Origin: Caulobacter sp. 17J80-11
GTDB lineage: Bacteria; Pseudomonadota; Alphaproteobacteria; Caulobacterales; Caulobacteraceae
DNA: 64,000 bases
Assembly (NCBI RefSeq): GCF_014349105.1
Contig: NZ_JACSJI010000014.1
Location: 38,906-102,905 of the forward strand
Direction of reading: 5' to 3'
Both the position numbers and the translations under genes were made by a program. This document shows, piece after piece, positions 53,249 to 61,535 of this stretch. The notes under the pieces are model-generated. The model was not told the origin of the DNA. It saw nothing but the letters and a program-made list of their open reading frames with translations, and searched no databases. The stretch's first letter is position 1, and each line of letters starts with the position of its first letter.

Positions 53249-54181
53249 CTAGATCGCCCCGAAGCACCAGGCCAGCACCGCCTTCTGGGCGTGCAGGCGA
53301 TTTTCGGCTTCGTCCCACACCGCCGACTTCGGGCCGTCGAGCACGGCGTCGGTGACCTCCTCGCCGCGGTGGGCGGGGAGGCAGTGCAGGAAGATCGCGT
53401 CGGGATCGGCCAGGGCCATCAGGGCGTCGTCGACCTGGTAGGTCTCGAAGGCGTCCATGCGGGCCTCGTAGTCGAGGTCGCCCATCGACACCCAGGTGTC
53501 GGTGATCACCGCGTGCGCGCCGGCTGCGGCCTGGCGCGGGTCGTCCATCAGCTCGACCTGGCCGCCCTGCTCGTTGGCGCGGGCCAGATCGTAGAGGTCG
53601 GGATGGTAGGCGGCCGGGCAGGCGATCTTCAGCTTGAAGCCGAACTTCGGCGCGGCGTGGATGAAGCTGGCGCAGACGTTGTTGCCGTCGCCGACCCAGG
53701 CCAGGGTCTTGCCCTCGACCGAACCCAGCCGTTCCTCGATGGTCAGCAGGTCGGCCAGGATCTGGCAGGGGTGGCTCTTGTCGGTCAGGCCGTTGATCAC
53801 CGGCACGGACGAGGCGCGGGCGAAACGCTCGACGTCGTCGTGGCGGTTGGCGCGGATCATCACCGCGTCGACCATGCGCGACAGCACCCGCGCGGTGTCC
53901 TCCACCGTCTCGCCGCGGCCCAGCTGCATGTCGGCGGCGGTGGCGATGATGCTGTCGCCGCCCAGCTGCCGCATGGCCCCGTCGAAGGAGTAGCGCGTGC
54001 GGGTCGAGTTCTTCTCGAAGATCATGGCCAGCACCCGGCCGTCGGCCGGGGCGTCGGCGTCCGTCCTGCCCTTCGGCCAGCCGGCGCGCGCGGCCTTGCG
54101 GCGGGCGGCGTCGTCGAGGATGGCGCGCAGGTCCGCCGGCGACAGCCGCCAGAGGTCGAGGAAGTGACGGGGCTCGGTCAT
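53249..54181 (-). CDS. argF: Ornithine carbamoyltransferase
   Basis: 310 residues. Carbamoyl-phosphate motif [23 protein letters not shown], ornithine-binding WVSMGD and [11 protein letters not shown] are all present, with [15 protein letters not shown] at the end. Converts ornithine and carbamoyl phosphate to citrulline in arginine synthesis. It follows argD on the same strand with a palindrome-filled gap of about 160 bases. Confidence 0.97.
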   Translation of the reverse strand: MTEPRHFLDLWRLSPADLRAILDDAARRKAARAGWPKGRTDADAPADGRVLAMIFEKNSTRTRYSFDGAMRQLGGDSIIATAADMQLGRGETVEDTARVLSRMVDAVMIRANRHDDVERFARASSVPVINGLTDKSHPCQILADLLTIEERLGSVEGKTLAWVGDGNNVCASFIHAAPKFGFKLKIACPAAYHPDLYDLARANEQGGQVELMDDPRQAAAGAHAVITDTWVSMGDLDYEARMDAFETYQVDDALMALADPDAIFLHCLPAHRGEEVTDAVLDGPKSAVWDEAENRLHAQKAVLAWCFGAI

Positions 54182-54187
54182 GATCTA

Positions 54188-54335
54188 AAACCAAGAACCC
54201 TCTCCCAGAGGAAGAGGGCAGGGTGAGGGGTTACGGGGCTTTCCGAGAGGGCTTCGACCCTCATCCCCCGCGCGGACCTTCGGGCTGCGCCTCCGGTGCG
54301 CGGGGCCCCCTTCTCCCGGCCGGGAGAAGGAAGGG
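54188..54335. repeat. Palindrome-rich repeat between argD and argF
   Basis: The gap contains CCCTCTCCC...GGGTGAGGGG, CCCTCATCCCCCGCGCGG and a hairpin CCTTCTCCC-GGCC-GGGAGAAGG (54310-54331). The words match those at 48419-48585, so it is a diverged member of the same family sitting inside the arg transcript. Confidence 0.65.
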
Positions 54336-54341
54336 CGGGTC

Positions 54342-55526
54342 CTACGCCGCCGCCTTGGCGCGGGCGGTTTCGCAGGTCTGCTCGAACTTCTCGATGGCCT
54401 CGCGGGCCTCGTCGAGGGTGAGGTTCAGCGGGGGCAGCAGGCGCACGCAGTTGTCGCCGCCGCCGGCCACCAGCAGGTTGTGCTCGCGGGCCAGGGCCAT
54501 GAAGTCCCGGTTGTTCGGGATCAGCTTCACGCCGATGAGCATGCCCTTGCCGCGCACGTCGACGATCACGTCGGGGAAGCGGTCCTTCAGGCCCTGCAGC
54601 TGCTGGCCCAGATAGCCGGCCACGTCGATCACGTTGGCCAGGGTCTCCGGCTTGGCGATCTCGTCGAAGGCGGCGATGCCGACAGCCATGGCCAGCGGGT
54701 TGCCGCCGAAGGTCGAGCCGTGCGCGCCCACGGTCATGCCGTCGGCCGCCTTGGCGGTGGCCAGGCACGCGCCGATCGGGAAGCCGCCGCCCAGCGCCTT
54801 GGCGATGGCCATGATGTCCGGGGTCACGCCCGACCACTCGTGCGCCCACAGCTTGCCGGTGCGGCCCATGCCGGACTGCACTTCGTCGAAGATCAGCAGG
54901 GCGCCGTGCTCGTCGCACAGGGCGCGCATCTGGCGCAGCATCTCGTCCGAGGCGGCGCGCGCGCCGCCTTCGCCTTGCACCGGCTCGATGATGATCGCCG
55001 CGGTGGTCGGGCCCATGGCCGCCTTCAGGGCTTCCATGTCGCCGAACTTCAGCTGGATGTAGCCCGGCAGCTTCGGACCGAAGCCCTCGACATAGGCCGG
55101 GTTGCCGGCCGCGTTGACCGCCGCGTAGGTGCGGCCGTGGAACGAGCCGTCGAAGCCGATGATGTCGATCTTCTCGGGGTTTCCGTTGTGGCTGTGGTGC
55201 TTGCGCGCGGTCTTCAGGGCGCACTCGACCGCCTCGGTGCCCGAGTTGGTGAAGAACACCACGTCGGCGAACGACTGGGCGGTCAGCTTGTCGGCCAGTT
55301 CGTCCTGGCCGGGGATGCGATAGATGTTGGAGACGTGCCAGAGCTTGTCGGCCTGGGCCTTCAGCGCGTTGACCAGCACCGGGTTGCAGTGGCCCAGCGC
55401 CGTGGTGGCGATGCCGGCGACGCAGTCCAGGTAGGCCGTGCCGTCCGCGGTGAACAGGCGGGCGCCCTCGCCCCGCTCGAAAGCCAGCGGCGCACGGTTG
55501 TAGACACCCATCAGATGGCCGGTCAC
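54342..55526 (-). CDS. argD: Acetylornithine/succinyldiaminopimelate aminotransferase
   Basis: 394 residues. Class III aminotransferase: FFTNSGTEAVECALK, FDGSFHGRT, IIIEPVQGEGG, LLIFDEVQSGMGRTG and the PLP lysine in MAIAKALGGGFPIG. It serves arginine synthesis and often lysine synthesis. The GTG at 55524-55526 is chosen because GGGAG lies 8-9 bases upstream; a TTG 6 codons earlier is in frame but has no ribosome site. Confidence 0.96.
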   Translation of the reverse strand: MTGHLMGVYNRAPLAFERGEGARLFTADGTAYLDCVAGIATTALGHCNPVLVNALKAQADKLWHVSNIYRIPGQDELADKLTAQSFADVVFFTNSGTEAVECALKTARKHHSHNGNPEKIDIIGFDGSFHGRTYAAVNAAGNPAYVEGFGPKLPGYIQLKFGDMEALKAAMGPTTAAIIIEPVQGEGGARAASDEMLRQMRALCDEHGALLIFDEVQSGMGRTGKLWAHEWSGVTPDIMAIAKALGGGFPIGACLATAKAADGMTVGAHGSTFGGNPLAMAVGIAAFDEIAKPETLANVIDVAGYLGQQLQGLKDRFPDVIVDVRGKGMLIGVKLIPNNRDFMALAREHNLLVAGGGDNCVRLLPPLNLTLDEAREAIEKFEQTCETARAKAAA

Positions 55527-55632
55527 GACGACGTCTCCCTTCAAAATGCGAGCGTCCCCGACGCGGGTCGCGCCGGGGACTTCGAAGGGGTTTTCGACCC
55601 GCGCAGTGTTTAAGTCAACGCGAGGCTGGATC

Positions 55633-56460
55633 TCAGCCGAAGGCGTAGTCGCCCGCGCCCAGCCGGGCGGTCCCGTCGGCCATGTGGACGGTGAACTGAT
55701 AGACCTGGGTCCCGTCGGTGACGGTGTAGACCTGCTCGCGCGGGTCGCCGCCGGCGTAGCCCGCGAAGGCGAGGCTGGCGCCCTGGCCGAAGCCCTGCAG
55801 TTCGATCACGTCGCCGCCGCGACGGCCCGCGCCCTGGAAGTCGCCGATGCGGTCGCCGCCGGTCAGATCCTCGGGCCGGAAGCCGAAGGTGTCCGCGCCG
55901 CCGCCGCCGATCATCAGGTCCGCGCCGGCGCCGCCCCAGATGGTGTCGTTCCCGGCCCCGCCGTCCAGCCGGTCGTCGCCCTGGCCGCCGTCGAGGAAGT
56001 CGTTCCCCTTCTCGCCGAACAGCTGGTCGTTTCCGCCGCCGTAATCGAAGAAGTCGCCGAACAGCCGGTCGTCGCCCGCCCCGCCGTTCAGGATGTCGGC
56101 GCCGTCCAGCCCGCGGGCCTCGTCGTTGCCGCGCCCGGTCGAGATCTCGTTGAGCGTCGCGCCGCCCCAGACCACGTCGTCGCCGGAGCCGGTCGTCACG
56201 ACCAGCTTGTCGATCTGGCTGAAGGCGGTGTCGGAGACGACGTCGCCGTAGTCGACCCGGTCGCCGTCGGCCGAAGCGATCCAGGCGGGCCCGCGGCTGT
56301 GCGGCCCCCAGGCCGGGTCGGACGAGACGTCCGACTTCGCATGCGACCAGTCCACCACCAGGGTGTCGAAGCCGTCGCCTGCGGCGACGACCGTGGCGCC
56401 CGAGCCGCTCTTGAGCACGAAGGTTTCGGCGGCGACGCCGCCCTGAATGCGTCCGCTCAT
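55633..56460 (-). CDS. RTX-type calcium-binding secreted protein
   Basis: 275 residues without a Sec signal. Residues about 95-190 hold GGxGxDxLx-type nonapeptide repeats (GGAGDDRLFGD, GGGNDQLFGEKGNDFLDGGQ, GDDRLDGGAGNDTIWGGAGA), which form a calcium-bound parallel beta roll. An N-terminal domain of about 90 residues lacks recognised motifs, and the last 70 form the usual type I secretion end (GDVIELQGFGQGASLAFAGY). Type I secretion genes are not adjacent. AGGGGAA precedes the ATG at 56460. Confidence 0.85.
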   Translation of the reverse strand: MSGRIQGGVAAETFVLKSGSGATVVAAGDGFDTLVVDWSHAKSDVSSDPAWGPHSRGPAWIASADGDRVDYGDVVSDTAFSQIDKLVVTTGSGDDVVWGGATLNEISTGRGNDEARGLDGADILNGGAGDDRLFGDFFDYGGGNDQLFGEKGNDFLDGGQGDDRLDGGAGNDTIWGGAGADLMIGGGGADTFGFRPEDLTGGDRIGDFQGAGRRGGDVIELQGFGQGASLAFAGYAGGDPREQVYTVTDGTQVYQFTVHMADGTARLGAGDYAFG

Positions 56461-56656
56461 GGGATGGATTCCCCTGCCTCGTCCCACGCCCGCCGCGGAA
56501 CCGAGTTCACAGAACGGGGCAAAACGCCGCAAGTTTCTGATGTATCGGCGGTTTTTAAAATCGCCGGTATTTGAACCGGGGTGTGTGGCTTGAAAACTTC
56601 TCGGTTCAGATCATTGTTAAGCTAGGCCCAGAAAAAACAGTCGGGCGGGGAGAACT

Positions 56657-58471
56657 ATGAAGCTCAGGAACACCGTGTGCGCGGCCGCGCTGGTCGCCGC
56701 TGGCGTGCTGGCGGCCGGATCGGCCGCGTCGGCGCAGGACTACGGCCGCATGGTCGTGTTCGGCGACAGCCTGTCGGACACCAACAACGCCTTCACCGGC
56801 TCGGGCAACACCACGCCGCCGGCGCCCTACTACAGCGGTCGCTTCTCGAACGGCCCGGTGTGGGTCGAGCAGATGGGCTTCGGGACCTTCGCCAACTTCT
56901 TCAGCGCGCCCTCGGCGCTGACGGGCAACGTCGACTACGCCTTCGGCGGCGCGCGCGCCGACACCGCGGCCTCGCCGGTGCCGGGCGTGCCGACCCAGGT
57001 GGGAGCCTACATGGCCGCCGGCGGCCAGTTCCACGCCACCGACCTGGTCTCGGTGTGGGCCGGGGCCAACGACCTGTTCCAGGCCATGCCGACCGCGGCC
57101 GCCCAGCCCAGCCCGACCAACTACATGTTCGCGGCCTCCAACACCGCCGCCGGGGCGGTGGGCTCGTCGGTCAACACCATCGCCAACGCGGGCGCCGGCA
57201 CCATCATGGTGTCGAACCTGCCGGACCTGGGCGCCACGCCGCAGTTCCGCGCCACCACCGCCGAGCCGCTGGCCACCCTGTCGAGCGGCTTCTTCAACGA
57301 CGCCCTGCTGGCGCAGATGAACGCCCAGGCCGCCGCCCACGCCAACACCAACATCATCTACGTGGACGTGGCGCGCGCCTACCGCGCGGTGCTGGCCGAT
57401 CCGGGCAAGTTCGGCTTCACCAACGCCACCCAGAAGTGCTTCACCGGCCTGAGCGTCTGCGCGACCCCGAACACCTACGTGTTCTGGGACGGCGTGCACC
57501 CGACCCAGGCCGGCCACGCCCTGCTGGCGGCCGTCGCCACCGACTACGTCACCTACGGCGACAGCGGCGCGGCCAGCGCGGCCCAGGCCGAGGCCGGCGT
57601 GTCGGCCCGCCGCGCCGCCTTCGACGCGGCGCGCGAGCAGGTGGCCGAGCGTGAATTCGAAACCGGCTCGCGCACCTTCGCGCGGTTCGAGGCCTCGAGC
57701 GGCAGCGTCGACGCCCGCGGCGTGATCGCCGAGGGCGACGTCGACACCATCGGCATGCGCCTGGGCTTCGATCACGCCTTCTCCTCGCAGATGCGCGTGG
57801 GCGTGATCGCCGGCGCCACCCAGTCGGACGTGAAGAACGGCCCGTCGTCGTTCGACATGAACAGCGCCAGCGCCGACCTCTACATGGGCTGGCGTTCGGG
57901 CCAGCTGTTTGTCGACGCCACCGCCGGCGCCAGCTTCGACAGCTACGACATCAGCCGCCAGACCGCTCTGGCCGGCGCCGTGCACCACGCCGACGCTGAC
58001 GGCTCCAGCTTCGGCTCGGACCTGCGCGTGGGGTGGTGGGGCAACGCCGGCGGCTGGACCATGTCGCCGCGGGTCGGCCTGTCGGCCATCCACGCCACGG
58101 TCGACGGCTACAGCGAAGAGGGCGCCGTCGCCCGCCACGAGATTGGCGAGCGCGAGGTCAGCGCCGTGTCGGCCGAGGCTTCCGTGCTGTTCGCCGGCGA
58201 CCTGGGCGAGCGCTTCGGCGCGACCTTCGAGGTCGGCTACCGCGACTGGGTGAAGTACTCGGGCGACGACGTGTCCGTGGGCCTGGTCGACAACCCGGCC
58301 CACACCCTGTTCCGCTCGGTCGAAGAGCCGGACGGCGGCGTGGTCATGCTGGACGCCGGCATCGACGGCACGGTGGGTGAGAACATCGGCGTGCGCGTCG
58401 GCTACCGCGGCCGCTTCGGCGACGGGTTCGACTCGCACACCGGCGGCGTGAACATCACCTTCAAGTACTGA
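56657..58471 (+). CDS. GDSL-type esterase autotransporter (EstA-like)
   Basis: 604 residues. A signal peptide (ends ASA-QD) precedes a GDSL lipase passenger with the four blocks: FGDSLSDTNN (Ser), FGGARAD, WAGANDLFQ and FWDGVHPTQAGH (Asp/His). From about residue 335 a 12-strand autotransporter barrel follows, ending ITFKY with a terminal aromatic. The esterase is displayed on the outer membrane. GGGGAG lies about 7 bases before the ATG. Confidence 0.93.
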   Translation: MKLRNTVCAAALVAAGVLAAGSAASAQDYGRMVVFGDSLSDTNNAFTGSGNTTPPAPYYSGRFSNGPVWVEQMGFGTFANFFSAPSALTGNVDYAFGGARADTAASPVPGVPTQVGAYMAAGGQFHATDLVSVWAGANDLFQAMPTAAAQPSPTNYMFAASNTAAGAVGSSVNTIANAGAGTIMVSNLPDLGATPQFRATTAEPLATLSSGFFNDALLAQMNAQAAAHANTNIIYVDVARAYRAVLADPGKFGFTNATQKCFTGLSVCATPNTYVFWDGVHPTQAGHALLAAVATDYVTYGDSGAASAAQAEAGVSARRAAFDAAREQVAEREFETGSRTFARFEASSGSVDARGVIAEGDVDTIGMRLGFDHAFSSQMRVGVIAGATQSDVKNGPSSFDMNSASADLYMGWRSGQLFVDATAGASFDSYDISRQTALAGAVHHADADGSSFGSDLRVGWWGNAGGWTMSPRVGLSAIHATVDGYSEEGAVARHEIGEREVSAVSAEASVLFAGDLGERFGATFEVGYRDWVKYSGDDVSVGLVDNPAHTLFRSVEEPDGGVVMLDAGIDGTVGENIGVRVGYRGRFGDGFDSHTGGVNITFKY

Positions 58472-58494
58472 TCGTCCGGGTCACCGGATAAAGG

Positions 58495-58525
58495 AAAGGC
58501 GGCGGACCCCGGTCCGCCGCCTTTT
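58495..58525 (+). terminator. Bidirectional rho-independent terminator
   Basis: AAAGGCGGCGGACC/GGTCCGCCGCCTTT around CC, then TTTTCG on the plus strand and TTTCC on the minus strand. It closes both the autotransporter gene and the convergent permease gene. Confidence 0.9.
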
Positions 58526-58548
58526 TCGTTTTCGCGCTGCCGGCGCCC

Positions 58549-59376
58549 TTACGTCTTCAGTCGCCAGCCGCGGCGGAACAGCTCCCAGCAGGTGAAGCCG
58601 AGGATCAGCACCAGCGCCCCGGTCAGGGCCATGCCGATCCCGATGTTCCCGTCGGCCTGGCCGATGAAGCCGTAGCGGAAGCCGTCGATCAGATAGAAGA
58701 ACGGGTTGTAGTGGCTGATGGTGCGGAACGGCTCGGGCAGCCGGTCGACCAGATAGAAGGTGCCCGACAGGAAGGTCATGGGCATGACGATGAAGTTGGT
58801 CACCGCCGCCAGGTGGTCGAACTTCTCCGACCACAGGCCGGCGATCACGCCGACCAGGCCCATCAAGAGCGACGCGCCGATCCCGAAGTAGAGGATCGCC
58901 CACAGGTGGTCGAAGCCGAAGTGGGCGAACGGCCAGACCGCGATGGCGGTGACCGTGCCCACCGCCACGCCGCGTGTGGCCGCGCCCAGCGCGAAGGCGG
59001 CCAGGAGCTCGAACGGGGTCAGCGGCGGGGTGAGGAAGTCGGGCGCGGTGCCCATGATCTTCGCCTGGATCAGCGACGACGAGGCGTTGGCGAAGGCGTT
59101 GTTGAGGATCGCCATCATCACCAGGCCCGGGGCCACGAACAGGCCGAACGGCACGCCGTGCACCGGCGGGCGGGCGTCCTGCATGGCGACCACGAAGATC
59201 ATCATATAGAGCAGGGTGGTGACGACCGGCGCCGCCACGGTCTGCATGCCGACCTTCCAGAACCGCCGGACCTCCTTGAGATACAAGGTCTTCAGGCCGG
59301 TCCAGTTGACCCCGCCGTAGACCCTGGGCTGCGGCGGCAGGGCGGCGGCGATCGGGTCGCGCGACATCACGTTCAT
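58549..59376 (-). CDS. ABC-2 type transporter permease
   Basis: 275 residues, six transmembrane helices. YLKEVRRFWKVGMQTVAAPV, NNAFANASSSLIQAKIMGTA and SGTFYLVDRLPEPFRTISHYNPFF-type sequence (conserved HYNP) match the ABC-2 membrane subunits of drug or polysaccharide exporters. No ATPase gene is adjacent in the visible region, which is unusual for this family. GAGGAG lies about 9 bases before the ATG. Confidence 0.9.
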   Translation of the reverse strand: MNVMSRDPIAAALPPQPRVYGGVNWTGLKTLYLKEVRRFWKVGMQTVAAPVVTTLLYMMIFVVAMQDARPPVHGVPFGLFVAPGLVMMAILNNAFANASSSLIQAKIMGTAPDFLTPPLTPFELLAAFALGAATRGVAVGTVTAIAVWPFAHFGFDHLWAILYFGIGASLLMGLVGVIAGLWSEKFDHLAAVTNFIVMPMTFLSGTFYLVDRLPEPFRTISHYNPFFYLIDGFRYGFIGQADGNIGIGMALTGALVLILGFTCWELFRRGWRLKT

Positions 59377-59454
59377 TGAAAAAGGCTCCTCGGCGGGCCT
59401 CAGATGCGCCCGCTTCGCTGCCGGCGCAAGCGGTCGAGCCGGGCTCTCTAGGAT

Positions 59455-59491
59455 GAGTCGGGCGCCGCTAGATATAGATCTCTGTGGATAG
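59455..59491 (+). promoter_or_regulatory. GANTC and DnaA-box-like sites upstream of gcrA
   Basis: GAGTC (GANTC) at 59455-59459 and TGTGGATAG at 59483-59491, whose complement CTATCCACA is one base off the DnaA box TTATCCACA. gcrA of Caulobacter is activated by DnaA, so such a box in the 250-base gap 59377-59629 fits. No exact TTAA-N7-TTAA CtrA site is seen here. Confidence 0.5.
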
Positions 59492-59629
59492 CCTCTCCCC
59501 ACATATTGCGTTCGTTAAAGCCCAGTATACGATCCCTAGCAGGGACGCGGTTGGGTTGGCCGCGACCAATACTAGATTTAGGGGTCGGCTCGGCGGTCGA
59601 TCCCGGTCAAGAGGCGGGGGAGACCGGCT

Positions 59630-60136
59630 ATGGGCTGGACGGACGAACGGGTCGCCACTCTGAAGAAGCTCTGGCTGGACGGTCTGTCCGCCAGCCAGAT
59701 CGCCAAGCAATTGGGCGGGGTCACCCGCAACGCCGTGATCGGCAAGGTGCACCGCCTGGGCCTGTCGGGCCGCGCGGCGCCGTCGCAGCCCTCGCGTCCG
59801 GTCTACCGGCCGCAACGCCCGCGTCCGGCCGCGCCGGCCGTGGCCGCCGCTCCGGCGATCGCCCCGCGCCGGGCCGAGCCCGCGCCGCGCCCGGCGGTTC
59901 CGGCTCCGGCCCCGTTCGTGGAGCTGTCCGGCACGGCCACCGTGCTGACGCTGGGCGCCCACATGTGCAAGTGGCCGATCGGCGATCCGAGCTCCAACGA
60001 GTTCAGCTTCTGCGGCCGCCGCGCCGGCGAGAGCCCGTACTGCGTCGAGCACGCCCGGGTGGCCTACCAGCCGGCCCAGAAGGGCAAGAAGGGCGGCGCC
60101 AACGAACTGGCCCGCGCGCTGCGCCGCTACATCTGA
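59630..60136 (+). CDS. gcrA: Cell-cycle regulator GcrA
   Basis: 168 residues. The N-terminal DNA-binding domain MGWTDERVATLKKLWLDGLS, QIAKQLGGVTRNAVIGKVHR (RNAVIGK helix) is the diagnostic GcrA sequence. A Pro/Ala/Arg-rich linker follows, then the C-terminal cysteine motif with CKWPIGDP, SFCGRRAGESPYCVEHARVA. GcrA binds the RNA polymerase sigma70 holoenzyme and activates promoters carrying CcrM-methylated GANTC sites. GGGGGAGACC precedes the ATG. Confidence 0.97.
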   Translation: MGWTDERVATLKKLWLDGLSASQIAKQLGGVTRNAVIGKVHRLGLSGRAAPSQPSRPVYRPQRPRPAAPAVAAAPAIAPRRAEPAPRPAVPAPAPFVELSGTATVLTLGAHMCKWPIGDPSSNEFSFCGRRAGESPYCVEHARVAYQPAQKGKKGGANELARALRRYI

Positions 60137-60162
60137 TCCCAGCGATCAGGCGAGATAGACAG

Positions 60163-60195
60163 AAGGGCGGGCCGAAAGGTCCGCCCTTTCTCGTT
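60163..60195 (+). terminator. Rho-independent terminator of gcrA
   Basis: AAGGGCGGGCC-GAAA-GGTCCGCCCTT (GNRA loop, one G-U pair), then TCTCGTT. The minus strand complement can also end the convergent MFS gene. Confidence 0.8.
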
Positions 60196-60200
60196 GGGCG

Positions 60201-61484
60201 CTAAGGCTTGGCCTGCGGTTCGTCGACGCCCGGCGCCATGCTGGCCGGGCGCTGGCCGGCGGTGGCCAGGGCCTTCACGGCGAAGGCGGCGGCGGCCAGG
60301 GCCAGCAGGATGGCGGCGTTCAGCAGGTAGGGGCTGGGGGCGCGCCACTCGTACAGCGCCACGCCCACGACCGGGGCGACCAGCCAGCAGGCCCCGTTGA
60401 CCGCGGCCACCGCGCCGGCGACCGCGCCCTGCTCGGCCGGGCCGACCGCCAGCGAGGCGCCGGCGGTGAAGCCAGGACGGGTGAAGCCGTAGCCCAGGCT
60501 CAGCAGGGCGAAGCCCATCACCACCCCGTAGTAGTCGTGGGCGAAGCCGGCGGCCAGGTTGCCGAGCAGGGCGAGCGCCGCCCCCCAGCGCAGCAGGGCG
60601 CGCGGCGACAGGTGCAGCAGGCGGATCAGGCCCCACTGGGCGGCCAGCGTCGCCGCCGCGCCGCCGAACATGGCCAGGCCGATGAAGGACTGGGCCTCGG
60701 CCGGGCTCATGTGCAGCCGGTCGATGACGTGGAAGCCCAGCACCTGGCCGTTGACCGCCTGGGCGCTGCCGGCCGCCAGGCCCCACATCAGGAAGGGCGC
60801 GACGCGCGGGTCGCGCCAGAGACCGAGACGCGGCGCGGTGGCGTGGGTCGGCCGCTCGCCCTGGGGCGTGGCGATATAGTCGCCGGCCGGCAGCCAGCGC
60901 CAGGCGGCCCACAGCACGCAGACCCCGATCACCGCAAAGCAGAACATCGGCCCTGCCAGGCCGACGCCGGGCAGCACGAAGAAGGGCGCCAGCGCCGGGC
61001 CGGTGATGGTGCCCAGCCCGAAGGCCGAGGCGACCAGGGCGAGCGCGTCGGTACGCTCCTCCGGCGCGGTGCGGTCGGCGACATAGGCCTGGGCCGAGGT
61101 GCTGGCGGCGGAGCCCAGCAGGCCGTAAAGGGCGCGGGCCGTGGCCATGCCGGCGAACACCGCCACGGGTGCGGCCAGCTTGTGCAGACCGGCCATCACC
61201 ACCAGGCCGAACAGCAGCATCGACAGGGCGTAGCCGCCCAGGCCCAGCATGATCATCGGCCGGCGACCGACCCGGTCGGACTTTCGCGCCCACAGCGGCG
61301 CGGAGAAGGTCCAGAACAGGGCGGAGAGCGAAAACACCGCCGCGATCAGGGTGTCGGAGACGCCGATCTCGCGGCCGATGGCCGGCAGCACCGAAACCAG
61401 GGCGTTGCCGCCGGCGGCGGTGGACATCAGCGCCGCGAACACGACGGCGAAGGCGCGGCGGCGGGCGGGATCAGGCGCGGACAC
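60201..61484 (-). CDS. MFS transporter, TetA-like
   Basis: 427 residues, 12 transmembrane helices. Motif A is RKSDRVGRRPMIML (loop 2-3) and TM5 carries GTITGPALAPFFVL. LWARKSDRVGRRP and QAYVADRTAPEERTDALALV are typical of the tetracycline/fluoroquinolone-like DHA1 exporters. Substrate unknown. ATG at 61482-61484. Confidence 0.9.
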   Translation of the reverse strand: MSAPDPARRRAFAVVFAALMSTAAGGNALVSVLPAIGREIGVSDTLIAAVFSLSALFWTFSAPLWARKSDRVGRRPMIMLGLGGYALSMLLFGLVVMAGLHKLAAPVAVFAGMATARALYGLLGSAASTSAQAYVADRTAPEERTDALALVASAFGLGTITGPALAPFFVLPGVGLAGPMFCFAVIGVCVLWAAWRWLPAGDYIATPQGERPTHATAPRLGLWRDPRVAPFLMWGLAAGSAQAVNGQVLGFHVIDRLHMSPAEAQSFIGLAMFGGAAATLAAQWGLIRLLHLSPRALLRWGAALALLGNLAAGFAHDYYGVVMGFALLSLGYGFTRPGFTAGASLAVGPAEQGAVAGAVAAVNGACWLVAPVVGVALYEWRAPSPYLLNAAILLALAAAAFAVKALATAGQRPASMAPGVDEPQAKP

Positions 61485-61535
61485 GAGCTGAGCCTTACGC
61501 TCTTTCCCGGTCCGACGTAAGCGCGGCCCAGGTCG

